DNA of 37,542 nucleotides from Synergistales bacterium (GTDB lineage Bacteria > Synergistota > Synergistia > Synergistales > Aminobacteriaceae): positions 1 through 37,542 of the forward strand of contig BNVH01000032.1 in NCBI GenBank assembly GCA_025997955.1, given 5' to 3'. Positions 1 through 7,738 of the stretch are shown piece by piece; the stretch's first letter is position 1; each line of letters opens with the position of its first letter. Both the position numbers and the translations under genes were made by a program. The notes under the pieces were generated by a model that was not told the origin of the DNA, did no database searches, and was given only the letters and a program-made list of their open reading frames with translations.

Positions 1-725
1 TGGTCTCTGATGTTTTCTTAAATGTTCCGGTGGTCGGCAAAGAGGACTGGAGCGTTGCTTGCTTGGTTGAGCAACAGGATGAGCACGATGAAAACTTTAA
101 CATTCGTATGTTTGATTCATGGGTTCGTCTAAGAGCGCAAAGACAGGCCGGCAGAACTACGGGATTTGCTATATACACGGGAGACGCCAAGAATGTGAAC
201 TCTTATAGCGAATCATGCTATGGCTTTGAGGCGTCTATTAAATTTAGGACGTTTCACGTCCCAAGTTACAACGTGGAAGAACTGAGGGAGGACAAGCGCC
301 CTTTCGCGCGAATTATGTACGCGTCGTGTTTGTCTCTTGAAAGTGGCGACGACGCGCTTTTGCGTGAGAAATACGCGTGGGAGCTACTGAATACGACGAG
401 TAAACAGGAATATGATAAAAGACAGAAGAAATTTATCCTTGAGTTTGCGGACAGGGTATTCTGGGTAAAGGGTTCTGGCATAAGCGAGGAGTTAAGGGAG
501 GCGTACAAGATGCAGACAATATCGCTGGAGGAGTATTCAAAGCAACTTACAAGAGAAGAAGGTGTAATGGAAGGCATGGAGAAGGGCATGGAGAAGGGCA
601 TGGAAAAGGGCATGGAGAAAGGCAAGTTTGAGGTCGCGCGTTCAATGCTCGCCGACAACCTTCCTGTGGAAGTTATCAAGAAATACACCGGGTTAGATAA
701 AAACTCCATACTTTCGCTGAATTAA
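1..725 (+). CDS. Rpn/PD-(D/E)XK nuclease transposase-family protein (5' partial)
   Basis: The frame is open from the first complete codon (base 3) to the TAA at 723-725, so the gene begins before the window; the GTG at 30 is only an internal codon. The visible part has a 'VACLVEQQDEHD' segment with the E-x-Q pattern expected in the PD-(D/E)XK nuclease core. A long helical region follows, then a C-terminal tail of four near-identical 'GMEK' units and a short terminal helix. That arrangement is typical of the Rpn/transposase_31 family, DNA nucleases that promote recombination and often occur in many copies per genome. The N-terminal catalytic aspartate is outside the window. It is convergent with the protease gene and its codon use looks more AT-rich than the following genes. 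Family call is fairly sure; activity cannot be judged. Confidence 0.75.
   Translation, partial: VSDVFLNVPVVGKEDWSVACLVEQQDEHDENFNIRMFDSWVRLRAQRQAGRTTGFAIYTGDAKNVNSYSESCYGFEASIKFRTFHVPSYNVEELREDKRPFARIMYASCLSLESGDDALLREKYAWELLNTTSKQEYDKRQKKFILEFADRVFWVKGSGISEELREAYKMQTISLEEYSKQLTREEGVMEGMEKGMEKGMEKGMEKGKFEVARSMLADNLPVEVIKKYTGLDKNSILSLN
573..620 (+). repeat. Four 12-bp tandem repeats in the nuclease gene tail
   Basis: The 12-base unit GGCATGGAGAAG occurs at 573-584 and 585-596, then with one change each at 597-608 and 609-620. It encodes repeated Gly-Met-Glu-Lys. The unit is a multiple of three, so copy-number slippage would lengthen or shorten the charged tail without breaking the frame. Confidence 0.9.
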
Positions 726-775
726 ATTAGACGAGTGCTGTTTGGAATAAGTATCAGCGCGTCCCTTGTCAAATT

Positions 776-812
776 AAAGCCTTGGAGGCATTGAAGCGAC
801 CCCCAAGGCTTT
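776..812. terminator. Hairpin between convergent genes, probable bidirectional terminator
   Basis: AAAGCCTTGG (776-785) pairs perfectly with CCAAGGCTTT (803-812) around a 17-base loop. It lies between the stop of the nuclease gene (725) and the stop of the minus-strand protease gene (854). Short T-rich stretches flank both sides but no long T-run is present, so termination strength is uncertain. Nothing else was recognised in the 726-853 gap. Confidence 0.6.
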
Positions 813-853
813 ATCTTCTGCTTTACCTGTTACTTACCATCGCTTGCCGCTGC

Positions 854-3430
854 TTACTTTGACTTCCTCGTCGCTATCCAGAGCGACGCGCCGGCGAACA
901 ACAGCATACCGCCCGCGCTCGCTGAGCAACCGCCTCCGCCGCTACCGCGGCGTGCGGGGGTACTGCCACCGCCGCCACCGACGGTGACCGCTGCGGAGCC
1001 AAAGACGCTTTGGTTGCCTCCTGCCTTGGCCGTGACTGTGGCGCTTCCGTTCTTGACGCCAGATACGTAAACGACGTTATTCTCAATAACGAGGTTGACC
1101 ACTTCCCAGTTGCTCGAACTCCAGATAAGCGTTTTCTCGGTCGTATTGGAGGGGCTCATGGAGGCTCTTAGCTCTTGGCGCTGCCCGACTTGGAGCGTCA
1201 GAGAGCTGGGCGACACAGTAACCGACGTCGCGGGGACGCCGCTTGGCGCCGCGGTCACTGTGACGGTCATCGTGTCGGTTATCTCAGGGTTGCTCTTGGG
1301 CCAGACTGTGATTGTGGTGGTTCCGGCTCCCACACCCTTTATGTAGACGCCGTTGTCGCCTATTTGAATATCGGCTATGTTCTCGTTGCCAGTGCTCCAA
1401 ACAGCCGACTTCTCGCTCACGTTGGCGGGGGTGATGGTTCTGGTAACCGCTTTCATCTCGCCTACCTCGAGCGTCATAGTTTTTGGCGATACCGAGATGC
1501 CCGTCGCGGGGACGAAGCCTGCCGTGTAGACGACTGTGACTGTCAGAGAGTCTGAGACGCTCTCGTTGCTCTTGGCGCGAGCTGTTATTGTGGCGCTGCC
1601 TGCGCTGTTTGCGGCAACGTAGACGCGGGAACCCTCTATAACAACGTTTGCCACTGCCGAGTTGCTGCTGCTCCAGAGTATCGTGTCATTGGTGTTGGCG
1701 GGCGTCACAGTTCTGAAGACCTCTTGGCGCGCGCCGACGTTGATAGTGGCTGTTTTTGGCGACACCGTGATACCGGTCGCCGGGATGTCTACGCCGGGAG
1801 GAATATCCGGGTCTGGAGTACCGCCCTCAGCGAGCTCAACGCCCCAGACGTTGCCGCAATCGTGAGAGCTCGAATTGGCCGAGCCTACCGACAACGCCGT
1901 TCTTACCGTCTTGCTACCGAACGTTTGTCCGCTTTTTGTCGCGGAGACCGTGTAGGAAGAGTTGGACGGAACTTTCGCAAACGCGAATATTCCCTTATCG
2001 TTAGTGGTCGTCGTGGCGTTAGCCGCTCCGGTGAGCGAGACCGAAGCTCCGCTCACGGGAGAACCAGCCCCATCAAGAACGCGTCCGCTGATTATCTCGC
2101 CCTTTCCGTTCGTATAGATGTTATAGGAGCACTCGTCCACGATATTGAACACGTAATTGGTCGTGGTTATGTCGGGCAGGGCGTACCACACGTCGTCAAA
2201 ACCGCCCCACCCCATGTTGAGATGGTGGTAAAGCGTAGACGAGCTGTACCCGTAACCGTCAGACACGATGGCGTGTCCCCCTGTACCCGTTATGCCGAGC
2301 AGAACGGGCAACCCAGCGTCGAGGTTTGGGTTGATCATACGGATCAGGTCGGAGTTGGGTATGGGTACATATCCTCCGTTGAACTTCGCCGCGTGTATGA
2401 CGTTGGAGTACTGGAAGGTGTCCGTCAGTCTACTGGCGGCGTTTGTCATAACCGCTCCAGTTTCGCCGCTTGTATAGTTGGCGCCTGCCGCGATACCCAC
2501 GTCGAAAAGCAGCGCGCCTACACTCTCGCGCGCGGAGTCTGATAGCGACTGGGTAAACGTGTCGAACATCTCGCTCCACTTATACGGTCCGCCGTTGCCG
2601 TCACCGCCTCTCGTTGTTCCGGTTGTCTTAGAGCCCGCTACACTGTAGGAGAATGACTTTCTTCCGACACCGGACTGCGGCCACTTGAAGTAGTACATCA
2701 CCTGACCGGTCGCGGTGGCTACGCACCCAGATACCCAGTTGTTAGGCGTGTAGTAATTATAGCTACGCGGATTGCTGCTCTGGTTCCACTTGGTTCTCAG
2801 AAGGGGCGCCACACGCGTGTCCGAGACCGACGACGCACCCTGAACGGACGCGGACAATGCGAGAGCGGACGCCGACGACTCCCTCTGAACCGAGTCAAGA
2901 CCCTCGGCGCTCGCGGCTTTCAGCCGCTTTGCCGCTTTCAGGCGATTCCACTTGTCCTGTTGCGCGGCGCCGATAAGCGCCGACTTTTCGCCGTCAGGCT
3001 TTACCGCGACGTTCTTCGTTTCGTCCGAAGCGGCCCTCGCCGCCTTGACGCGCGCTTTCATGTCCGCTATAACCAAGGTCTGGAACGGCCCCTTGTCGTC
3101 TGAGTTATAAACGCCAGCGCTGGGCTGCCAGGCGAGAACCGGCTCCACGAGGTCGTCGGCTGGGACGAAGACTACTCCATTCGGAGACAGGAAGACCACG
3201 TAGTAAAGCGCTTCTCCCCACGAGCCCACCGGCCCTGATTCTCCGTACATATCCACGCGAGCGACCGCTCCGAGCTTAGAGCCCAAAGGACTCTCGTCCT
3301 CGGAAAGCCACCCCTCCACCATCAGCGCCGCGTCCTCGGGCGGAACAGACCTCGCCCAAGAAGACGAGCAGATAACAAAAACCAAGAACAAGCCGAAAAA
3401 AACTTTTGAAAAAGCTAAAAACTTCCTCAC
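854..3430 (-). CDS. Secreted C10-family (streptopain-like) cysteine protease with three Big_2 domains and a Synergist-CTERM-like tail
   Basis: An 858-residue secreted protease. Residues 1-27 form a signal peptide ending near 'SWAR'. A propeptide-like region follows to about 205. The C10 catalytic domain has Cys236 in 'SGCVATATGQVMYY', His386 in 'GGHAIVSDGYG' and a 'MGWGG' segment near 408, matching the Cys/His/Trp pattern of streptopain and interpain. Next come a carboxypeptidase-regulatory-like beta sandwich (about 445-525, 'GEIISGRVLDGAGSPVSGA') and three bacterial Ig-like (Big_2) repeats of about 90 residues. Two begin with a 'VPAT' segment and one with 'IPAT', and each carries 'VSP..' and a 'WSS/WST' core. 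The C-terminus is Gly-rich, then 'GGGGCSAS', a hydrophobic helix and 'RKSK', as in Synergist-CTERM proteins thought to be processed at the Cys and anchored at the surface. The GTG start at 3430 has a strong AAGGAGGTG site seven bases upstream. Probably degrades extracellular protein to feed the peptide importers nearby. Confidence 0.9.
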   Translation of the reverse strand: MRKFLAFSKVFFGLFLVFVICSSSWARSVPPEDAALMVEGWLSEDESPLGSKLGAVARVDMYGESGPVGSWGEALYYVVFLSPNGVVFVPADDLVEPVLAWQPSAGVYNSDDKGPFQTLVIADMKARVKAARAASDETKNVAVKPDGEKSALIGAAQQDKWNRLKAAKRLKAASAEGLDSVQRESSASALALSASVQGASSVSDTRVAPLLRTKWNQSSNPRSYNYYTPNNWVSGCVATATGQVMYYFKWPQSGVGRKSFSYSVAGSKTTGTTRGGDGNGGPYKWSEMFDTFTQSLSDSARESVGALLFDVGIAAGANYTSGETGAVMTNAASRLTDTFQYSNVIHAAKFNGGYVPIPNSDLIRMINPNLDAGLPVLLGITGTGGHAIVSDGYGYSSSTLYHHLNMGWGGFDDVWYALPDITTTNYVFNIVDECSYNIYTNGKGEIISGRVLDGAGSPVSGASVSLTGAANATTTTNDKGIFAFAKVPSNSSYTVSATKSGQTFGSKTVRTALSVGSANSSSHDCGNVWGVELAEGGTPDPDIPPGVDIPATGITVSPKTATINVGARQEVFRTVTPANTNDTILWSSSNSAVANVVIEGSRVYVAANSAGSATITARAKSNESVSDSLTVTVVYTAGFVPATGISVSPKTMTLEVGEMKAVTRTITPANVSEKSAVWSTGNENIADIQIGDNGVYIKGVGAGTTTITVWPKSNPEITDTMTVTVTAAPSGVPATSVTVSPSSLTLQVGQRQELRASMSPSNTTEKTLIWSSSNWEVVNLVIENNVVYVSGVKNGSATVTAKAGGNQSVFGSAAVTVGGGGGSTPARRGSGGGGCSASAGGMLLFAGASLWIATRKSK

Positions 3431-3466
3431 AAAAACACCTCCTTATAATTAACCGAGTTTTACTTT

Positions 3467-3472
3467 ATCATA
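3467..3472 (-). promoter_or_regulatory. Possible -10 box for the C10 protease gene
   Basis: On the minus strand TATGAT lies about 36 bases before the start codon, between the deacetylase stop and the protease start. The matching -35 (ATTTTA, 17 bases upstream) is poor, so this is only a weak promoter candidate. The protease may instead be read from the operon upstream. Confidence 0.25.
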
Positions 3473-3494
3473 TATCGTTATTTTTTCAATAAAA

Positions 3495-4355
3495 TCACAT
3501 CATCGGCGTAGTGGCGAACCGCGCTCGTCCGTCATCGTTCACGAAGTCATACACCGAGCCGCAAGTGGTGAACCAAGGTTTTCCGTTATGGGATATATAG
3601 TAGAGTAGGTCTTCTAACATGAAAATCCTCCCTGGGTCTCCCATGGTCGTCGGGTCTATCTGCAAGACGTAGCAGCTGCCGTCTCGCCTCGCGCCGTCGT
3701 ACTCCCATTTCCAGTTCGACAAAACCTTGTCGAAGCAGGAAATTCTCGACTGTCCAAACGGTATTGGCGGCCAGAAGTCAAATATGAAGTAGGGTAGGTC
3801 GCAAAGTGACCAGAACACCGGTATCTCGCACAAAATTTTCCCGGGCTTCAGTTCGTTGAAATACGGCGTGTCCTCGTCGCTTAGTGAGCTTGAGTACGAA
3901 AAGCCGAGGTCGTGAACTATCTCAAGCGTTTCAAGGGTTATCTCGCCAAGAGGCGCGCGAAACCCACGCGGCGCTACGCCGCAAGCCGCGGTTACGGCGT
4001 CCTGTCCGCTCTTTATCGCCTTTTTTTGCTCTTCACCAGACAGCAAAGCCAAGTTTTCCTGAGCGTATCCTCGCGCGCCCACCTCATGTCCGCTGTCCGC
4101 TATGTCTTTCACGGATGACGAGTATTTTTCGGCCACGAAGCCTGGCACAAAAGCCGTGGCCTTTACCCCGTAATCGCGCAGCACATCTAAAACACGGGGC
4201 AATCCTACCTCGATACCAACTCTCGCTTTTTCCTCGTATCCAGACCCCTCTAATTTCAAGTCAGGGTAATACGCGCGCGCGTAAAGCTCCGCGTCAAGGT
4301 TTATCGTGACAAGCACAGCCGTCTCTTTTCCGTCCGGCCATCGCGTCTTATTCAT
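3495..4355 (-). CDS. Degenerate NodB/CE4-fold polysaccharide deacetylase paralogue lacking catalytic-site histidines
   Basis: A 286-residue cytosolic protein (no signal peptide) of the polysaccharide deacetylase superfamily, closest in layout to the HpPgdA/PuuE subgroup. It aligns along its length with the gene before it: 'LVTINLDAE' (Asp21) for motif 1, 'GHEVGARGYAQE' for motif 2, 'FRAPLG' for motif 3, and 'LQIDPTTMGDPG' for the late motif. The neighbour has the HxxxH metal pair and an 'HP' motif; here these positions are Arg95, Gln99 and Asp234, so all three histidines are gone. The fold looks intact, with no frameshift or stop. It may be an inactive partner subunit or a metal-independent enzyme; metal-independent allantoinases (PuuE) in this superfamily also lack one metal histidine. 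The ATG at 4355 overlaps the preceding gene by 8 bases, suggesting translational coupling. Confidence 0.8.
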   Translation of the reverse strand: MNKTRWPDGKETAVLVTINLDAELYARAYYPDLKLEGSGYEEKARVGIEVGLPRVLDVLRDYGVKATAFVPGFVAEKYSSSVKDIADSGHEVGARGYAQENLALLSGEEQKKAIKSGQDAVTAACGVAPRGFRAPLGEITLETLEIVHDLGFSYSSSLSDEDTPYFNELKPGKILCEIPVFWSLCDLPYFIFDFWPPIPFGQSRISCFDKVLSNWKWEYDGARRDGSCYVLQIDPTTMGDPGRIFMLEDLLYYISHNGKPWFTTCGSVYDFVNDDGRARFATTPMM

Positions 4356-5244
4356 CGCCGCCTCCCCCCTCCTCCGAACCGAGTTTGTGATTTTTCTTCC
4401 ACCACAGCGCTATCTCCTCGCAAGTCGCGCACCAGATTTTTTCGTTTGAGACTATATACTGGCACAACTTCTCTATTATCATGGATTTTCCCGGAGAACC
4501 GGAAAGCTGCGGATGAAAGGCCGAGGTGACGGCGTTCCCAAAACGCGCGGCGCCGTTGAGTTCGTGGATGAAATTGGACAGCACGTCCTCGTAAGCGGAT
4601 ATTCCGGGTAAGCCCACAGGAATGGGAGGATAGTGGTTGAATACCGTCTCTATGTAGTCGTCCAACTCAACGCGGGTGGGTATGAGGACGGCCTGCGTTT
4701 CGTGTCCGTTCACTTGGATAAAACGGCATTGTTCGTCGTCCCTGCCGCCGGCGCTCACGTAAAGGGTGTTCTTATCCTCATAAAGAATTTTTTCGGTCTC
4801 CGGCAAGAGCGAAGCGGTGCAGCGAAAACCGACGGCGCGTCTGCCGACGACGCGCTCGAAGACGTTCTGACTCCGCTCTATGACGTCTATCTGCTTTTCT
4901 ACCGTATCCCCGTAAGAATCCTCATGAAAATAACCGTGGTGCGCCACTTCATGCCCCATGTCTACTATGCGCGAAAGAACCTCCGGGTATCTCGCCGCTA
5001 TATCGCCTGGGACGAAAAACGTGGCTTTGAGGCGGTATTTTGCCATGATGTCGAGCAGATGATCAGCGCCTTTTCTGGGTCCGTAAAGCCCTACCGACCT
5101 GCTCTTTATAAAAGATTCGCCGAGTGGTATCTTGCGCGTCTTGTTGTTCCAGATGGTGTCTCCGTCCAAGTCGAAACAGAACGAAAAAGCGCAGGACGCG
5201 TCTTTTGGCCACAACATTTCATTACATAAACCAAATTTCTCCAT
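4348..5244 (-). CDS. NodB/CE4-fold polysaccharide deacetylase-family hydrolase with intact metal site
   Basis: A 298-residue protein without a signal peptide. Motif 1 is 'FDLDGDT' (Asp25/27/29). Motif 2 is 'HEVAHHGYFHED', with His103 and His107 as the likely metal ligands. Motif 3 is 'FRCTAS', and 'FHPQLSGSPG' (His244) is the late catalytic-base motif. This is the HpPgdA-like cytosolic branch, whose known members include peptidoglycan deacetylases, allantoinase and a cyclic imide hydrolase. It lies 47 bases behind the ATPase gene of an amino-acid importer, so I infer a small amide or imide imported by that system as substrate rather than a polysaccharide. The start at 5244 has GGAGG ten bases upstream. 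The C-terminus is an acidic Gly-rich tail ('EEGGGGDE'). Confidence 0.85.
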   Translation of the reverse strand: MEKFGLCNEMLWPKDASCAFSFCFDLDGDTIWNNKTRKIPLGESFIKSRSVGLYGPRKGADHLLDIMAKYRLKATFFVPGDIAARYPEVLSRIVDMGHEVAHHGYFHEDSYGDTVEKQIDVIERSQNVFERVVGRRAVGFRCTASLLPETEKILYEDKNTLYVSAGGRDDEQCRFIQVNGHETQAVLIPTRVELDDYIETVFNHYPPIPVGLPGISAYEDVLSNFIHELNGAARFGNAVTSAFHPQLSGSPGKSMIIEKLCQYIVSNEKIWCATCEEIALWWKKNHKLGSEEGGGGDE

Positions 5245-5291
5245 AAGTCAAATTCCTCCATTGCCGTCTTGAAACTTCACGCACTTTAAAT

Positions 5292-6017
5292 TTATAACAT
5301 CTTATCCAAAAACTGCTTTGCTCGCTCGGACTTGGGGCGCGAAAAAAACTCGGCCGGCGGCGCGTCCTCTATCACTTTGCCCTCATCCAAGAAAATAATT
5401 CTGTGGGCTATCTCCCGAGCGAAGTTCATCTCGTGCGTCACCAAGGCCATAGTGATACCGGTGCTCACCAAGCTCTGAATGACCAACAGGACCTCTTTGA
5501 CCATTTCTGGGTCTAAAGCCGATGTTGGTTCGTCAAAAAGCATTATCTCAGGCTCCATAGCCAAAGCCCGCGCTATTGCCACGCGCTGTTTTTGCCCGCC
5601 GGAGAGCTTGACGGGATAGACGTCGGCTTTGTCCGAGAGGCCCACCATCCGCAGCAGCTCCAAGCCTTTCTGAACGGCGACCGCTTTGCTGATTCCCTTG
5701 ACCTGAATCGGCGCGTAAGAGATATTCTGCAAAGCCGTCATATGAGGAAACAGATTGAAGAGCTGAAACACCATCCCGATATTCTGTCTCACCTGTCGCA
5801 GATTGTTTTCTTTCAGTCCGGTTATTTCCTTGTCCTTGATGAAGACTTTGCCGCCCGTTGGGGTTTCGAGTAGGTTCATACACCTGAGAAGCGTGGACTT
5901 CCCCGAACCGGAGGGCCCCACGATAGCCACCACCTCGCCTTTTTGAATCTCAAGATCGACGTTTTTTAGAACTTCCAATTTATGAAACGATTTGCTTAGA
6001 TTCTCCACTCTAATCAC
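5292..6017 (-). CDS. Polar amino-acid ABC transporter ATPase (GlnQ/HisP type)
   Basis: A 241-residue ATPase powering amino-acid import from the cytoplasmic face. It has Walker A 'GPSGSGKST' (34-42), the Q-loop in 'GMVFQLFNLFP', signature 'LSGGQKQR' (138-145), Walker B 'IMLFDEPT' and the switch His in 'LVTHEM' near 195. Length and motifs are standard for the polar amino-acid subfamily. The start is GTG at 6017, overlapping the permease stop by 8 bases, so the two are translationally coupled. Substrate cannot be told from the ATPase; it is third in an operon of binding protein, permease, ATPase and two deacetylases. Confidence 0.95.
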   Translation of the reverse strand: MIRVENLSKSFHKLEVLKNVDLEIQKGEVVAIVGPSGSGKSTLLRCMNLLETPTGGKVFIKDKEITGLKENNLRQVRQNIGMVFQLFNLFPHMTALQNISYAPIQVKGISKAVAVQKGLELLRMVGLSDKADVYPVKLSGGQKQRVAIARALAMEPEIMLFDEPTSALDPEMVKEVLLVIQSLVSTGITMALVTHEMNFAREIAHRIIFLDEGKVIEDAPPAEFFSRPKSERAKQFLDKML

Positions 6018-6675
6018 TTCTACGCACCCACACTTCCAATCTGTTGGCGATAATCGTAAGAATCATGACCAACACGTAATAAATCAAGGCCGCCGCCAAA
6101 AAGGGCTCGAAAGATCGGAACGTGAGATTTATTATCCTCTGAGCCGCCCGAGTTATGTCCGTCACCGCTATGACAGATATAAGAGAGGACTCCTTGAGCA
6201 GCGCTATCATCTCGTTGACAAGTCCGGGGAGGACGTGTTTGAGGGCCTGGGGAATGACTATATGAAACATCGTTTTTCCGTAAGGCACCCCCAAGGACGT
6301 GGCGGCGTCCCTCTGACCCCTGTCCACCGCCTCCATTCCCCCTCGGAGAATCTCCGAGACATAGGCGGCTGAGTTCAATCCGAAAGACAGCACCGCCGCC
6401 TCGATAGCCGTTATGGGGTAGCCCGTGAGCTGAGGCGTGGCGAAGTAAATCATGTAAAGCTGAACCAACAGGGGAGTGCCGCGGAATATCGACGTGTAAA
6501 AACGCGAAAACCACTCTAAGGGCTTGATTCGGGATACCTTGATCAAAGCCAATAGCGTGCCCCAGATAAAGCCCGCTAGAGTGGAAAAAAACGTAAAAAA
6601 GAGGGCATTTTTAGTACCCTCCGCAAACATGGGCCAATACTTCGTGAACATCTCAAAAAAGAATACCGACTCCAT
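6010..6675 (-). CDS. Polar amino-acid ABC transporter permease (GlnP/HisM family)
   Basis: A 221-residue inner-membrane permease with about five hydrophobic segments. The family loop is visible as 'EILRGGMEAVDRGQRDAA' followed by 'SLGVPYGKTMFHIVIPQALK', the EAA motif that docks on the ATPase. Only one permease gene is present, so the transporter is presumably a homodimer. The ATG at 6675 follows an AAAGGA site. It sits behind the binding-protein gene after an intercistronic stem-loop and overlaps the ATPase gene. Confidence 0.95.
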   Translation of the reverse strand: MESVFFFEMFTKYWPMFAEGTKNALFFTFFSTLAGFIWGTLLALIKVSRIKPLEWFSRFYTSIFRGTPLLVQLYMIYFATPQLTGYPITAIEAAVLSFGLNSAAYVSEILRGGMEAVDRGQRDAATSLGVPYGKTMFHIVIPQALKHVLPGLVNEMIALLKESSLISVIAVTDITRAAQRIINLTFRSFEPFLAAALIYYVLVMILTIIANRLEVWVRRSD

Positions 6676-6693
6676 AAGCCATTGCGTCCTTTC

Positions 6694-6728
6694 GAGCTTT
6701 CGCGCAAGATATGAACGCGCGAAAGCTC
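6694..6728 (-). promoter_or_regulatory. Intercistronic stem-loop between binding-protein and permease genes
   Basis: GAGCTTTCGCGC (6694-6705) and GCGCGAAAGCTC (6717-6728) form a perfect 12-bp stem with an 11-base loop, just after the binding-protein stop codon. No T-run follows in the reading direction, so it is unlikely to be a full terminator. Such stems after the first gene of ABC operons commonly protect the binding-protein message from 3' decay and raise its level over the permease. Confidence 0.7.
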
Positions 6729-6738
6729 ATTATTTCAT

Positions 6739-7563
6739 TTAGTTGGACTTCGGAAGGCCAGCCTTGTAGTTGACCAAATACTCGCTCCCCAACCACTTTT
6801 CGATAATTTTATCCACCGTTCCGTCGTTTAACATATCGACTAAGACGGCGTCTATTGGCTTCAAGTACTCCGAATTTTTGACGAAGAGAATGGCGTAGCT
6901 GTTCTCTATGTCTTGCTCGATTGGCAGAAGGTGAAACTCTATCTTATCCGGGTACATCTTCAAAAACTCGGCGGCCTGACAGCCGTCAAGCACGGCGGCG
7001 TCCACTCTGGTGCTGAGCAGCTCCTGAAGCACGGCCGTAGTTCCGTTTATAGGGGCGACCGTCACGCCGGGGAACGATGTCGCCCTGGCCTCGTAAGCGG
7101 TGCCGAAAGGGACGGCCACTTTGTGCCCGTTAAGCGACTCGACAGTGGGATAAGGGCTCTCTGTACGGCTGACTATCGCTATTGTGGGATAAAAGTAAGA
7201 AGTAGAGGCGTCGATTATCTTCTTCCGTTCTGTGGTCGGAGAGATGCCGGAGATAACAAAATCCGCGCGTCCGCTGTTCAGCGCGCCCACCAATCCCTCA
7301 AAGGCCATATCGCTTATTTCGACGTCAAAGCCCAATCTTTCGGCTATGGCGTTTAGAATATCTATATCCAAGCCCTCAAACCCTCCGTCCGCCGTAGCGG
7401 ACTCGAACGGAGCGAAAGCGGCCTCTATAGCCACTCGCAGAGTCTTGCCCTTCAGCGCGCCCTCCGCCGCTTCGGACGAGGGCGACAGGACAACACAGGT
7501 AACGCCCATGACGAACAAAACAAGAGAGGACACTATGCAAACTTTCTTAAAGAACACTTTCAT
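6739..7563 (-). CDS. Polar amino-acid ABC transporter substrate-binding protein (family 3)
   Basis: A 274-residue exported binding protein. The signal peptide runs to about residue 33 ('SSEAAEG'). The mature protein starts with 'LRVAIEAAFAPFESATADGG' and contains 'GLDIDILNAIAERLG' and 'DFVISGISPTTERKKIIDAS', the hallmark segments of family 3 solute-binding proteins. A cysteine occurs in the signal region ('GVTC') but the context is a poor lipobox, so I expect a free periplasmic protein. The ligand is probably an amino acid or a related amide; the downstream hydrolases favour a modified compound. It is the first gene of the operon, with a near-consensus promoter upstream. Confidence 0.95.
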   Translation of the reverse strand: MKVFFKKVCIVSSLVLFVMGVTCVVLSPSSEAAEGALKGKTLRVAIEAAFAPFESATADGGFEGLDIDILNAIAERLGFDVEISDMAFEGLVGALNSGRADFVISGISPTTERKKIIDASTSYFYPTIAIVSRTESPYPTVESLNGHKVAVPFGTAYEARATSFPGVTVAPINGTTAVLQELLSTRVDAAVLDGCQAAEFLKMYPDKIEFHLLPIEQDIENSYAILFVKNSEYLKPIDAVLVDMLNDGTVDKIIEKWLGSEYLVNYKAGLPKSN

Positions 7564-7645
7564 ATCAAATCCACCCCTATAAGATAATTTTCATTTCGTG
7601 ACGGTTTTAAAAAACTTTTAAAAAACCATAAGAAACTGAGAATGG

Positions 7646-7674
7646 ATTATAATTAAGTTACTATATTAAGTCAA
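7646..7674 (-). promoter_or_regulatory. Strong sigma-70-type promoter of the amino-acid ABC/deacetylase operon
   Basis: On the minus strand TTGACT (7669-7674) is followed after exactly 17 bases by a perfect TATAAT (7646-7651). The leader to the ATG at 7563 is about 75 bases and AT-rich. The rest of the 7564-7738 gap holds no convincing terminator for the peptide-importer operon and no other gene. Confidence 0.8.
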
Positions 7675-7738
7675 TAATAAAATTTAGTTTAGTAAAAAAT
7701 TCGACGCGCTCTTTGCGGTAGGAGTGGCGTTTTTGTCG

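Noticed and set aside
1095..1850. Repeats in the protease gene as a DNA tandem array
   Set aside because: The three units are diverged Big_2 protein domains, not recent DNA repeats.
1724..2542. Long plus-strand open frame (272 codons) opposite the protease gene
   Set aside because: It is antisense to the catalytic domain of the C10 protease, has no recognisable domain and results from the GC-rich codon pattern.
7500..7563. Lipoprotein signal in the family 3 binding protein
   Set aside because: A Cys occurs in the signal region, but the residues before it (GVT) do not form a normal lipobox and a cleavage site after 'SEAA' fits better.
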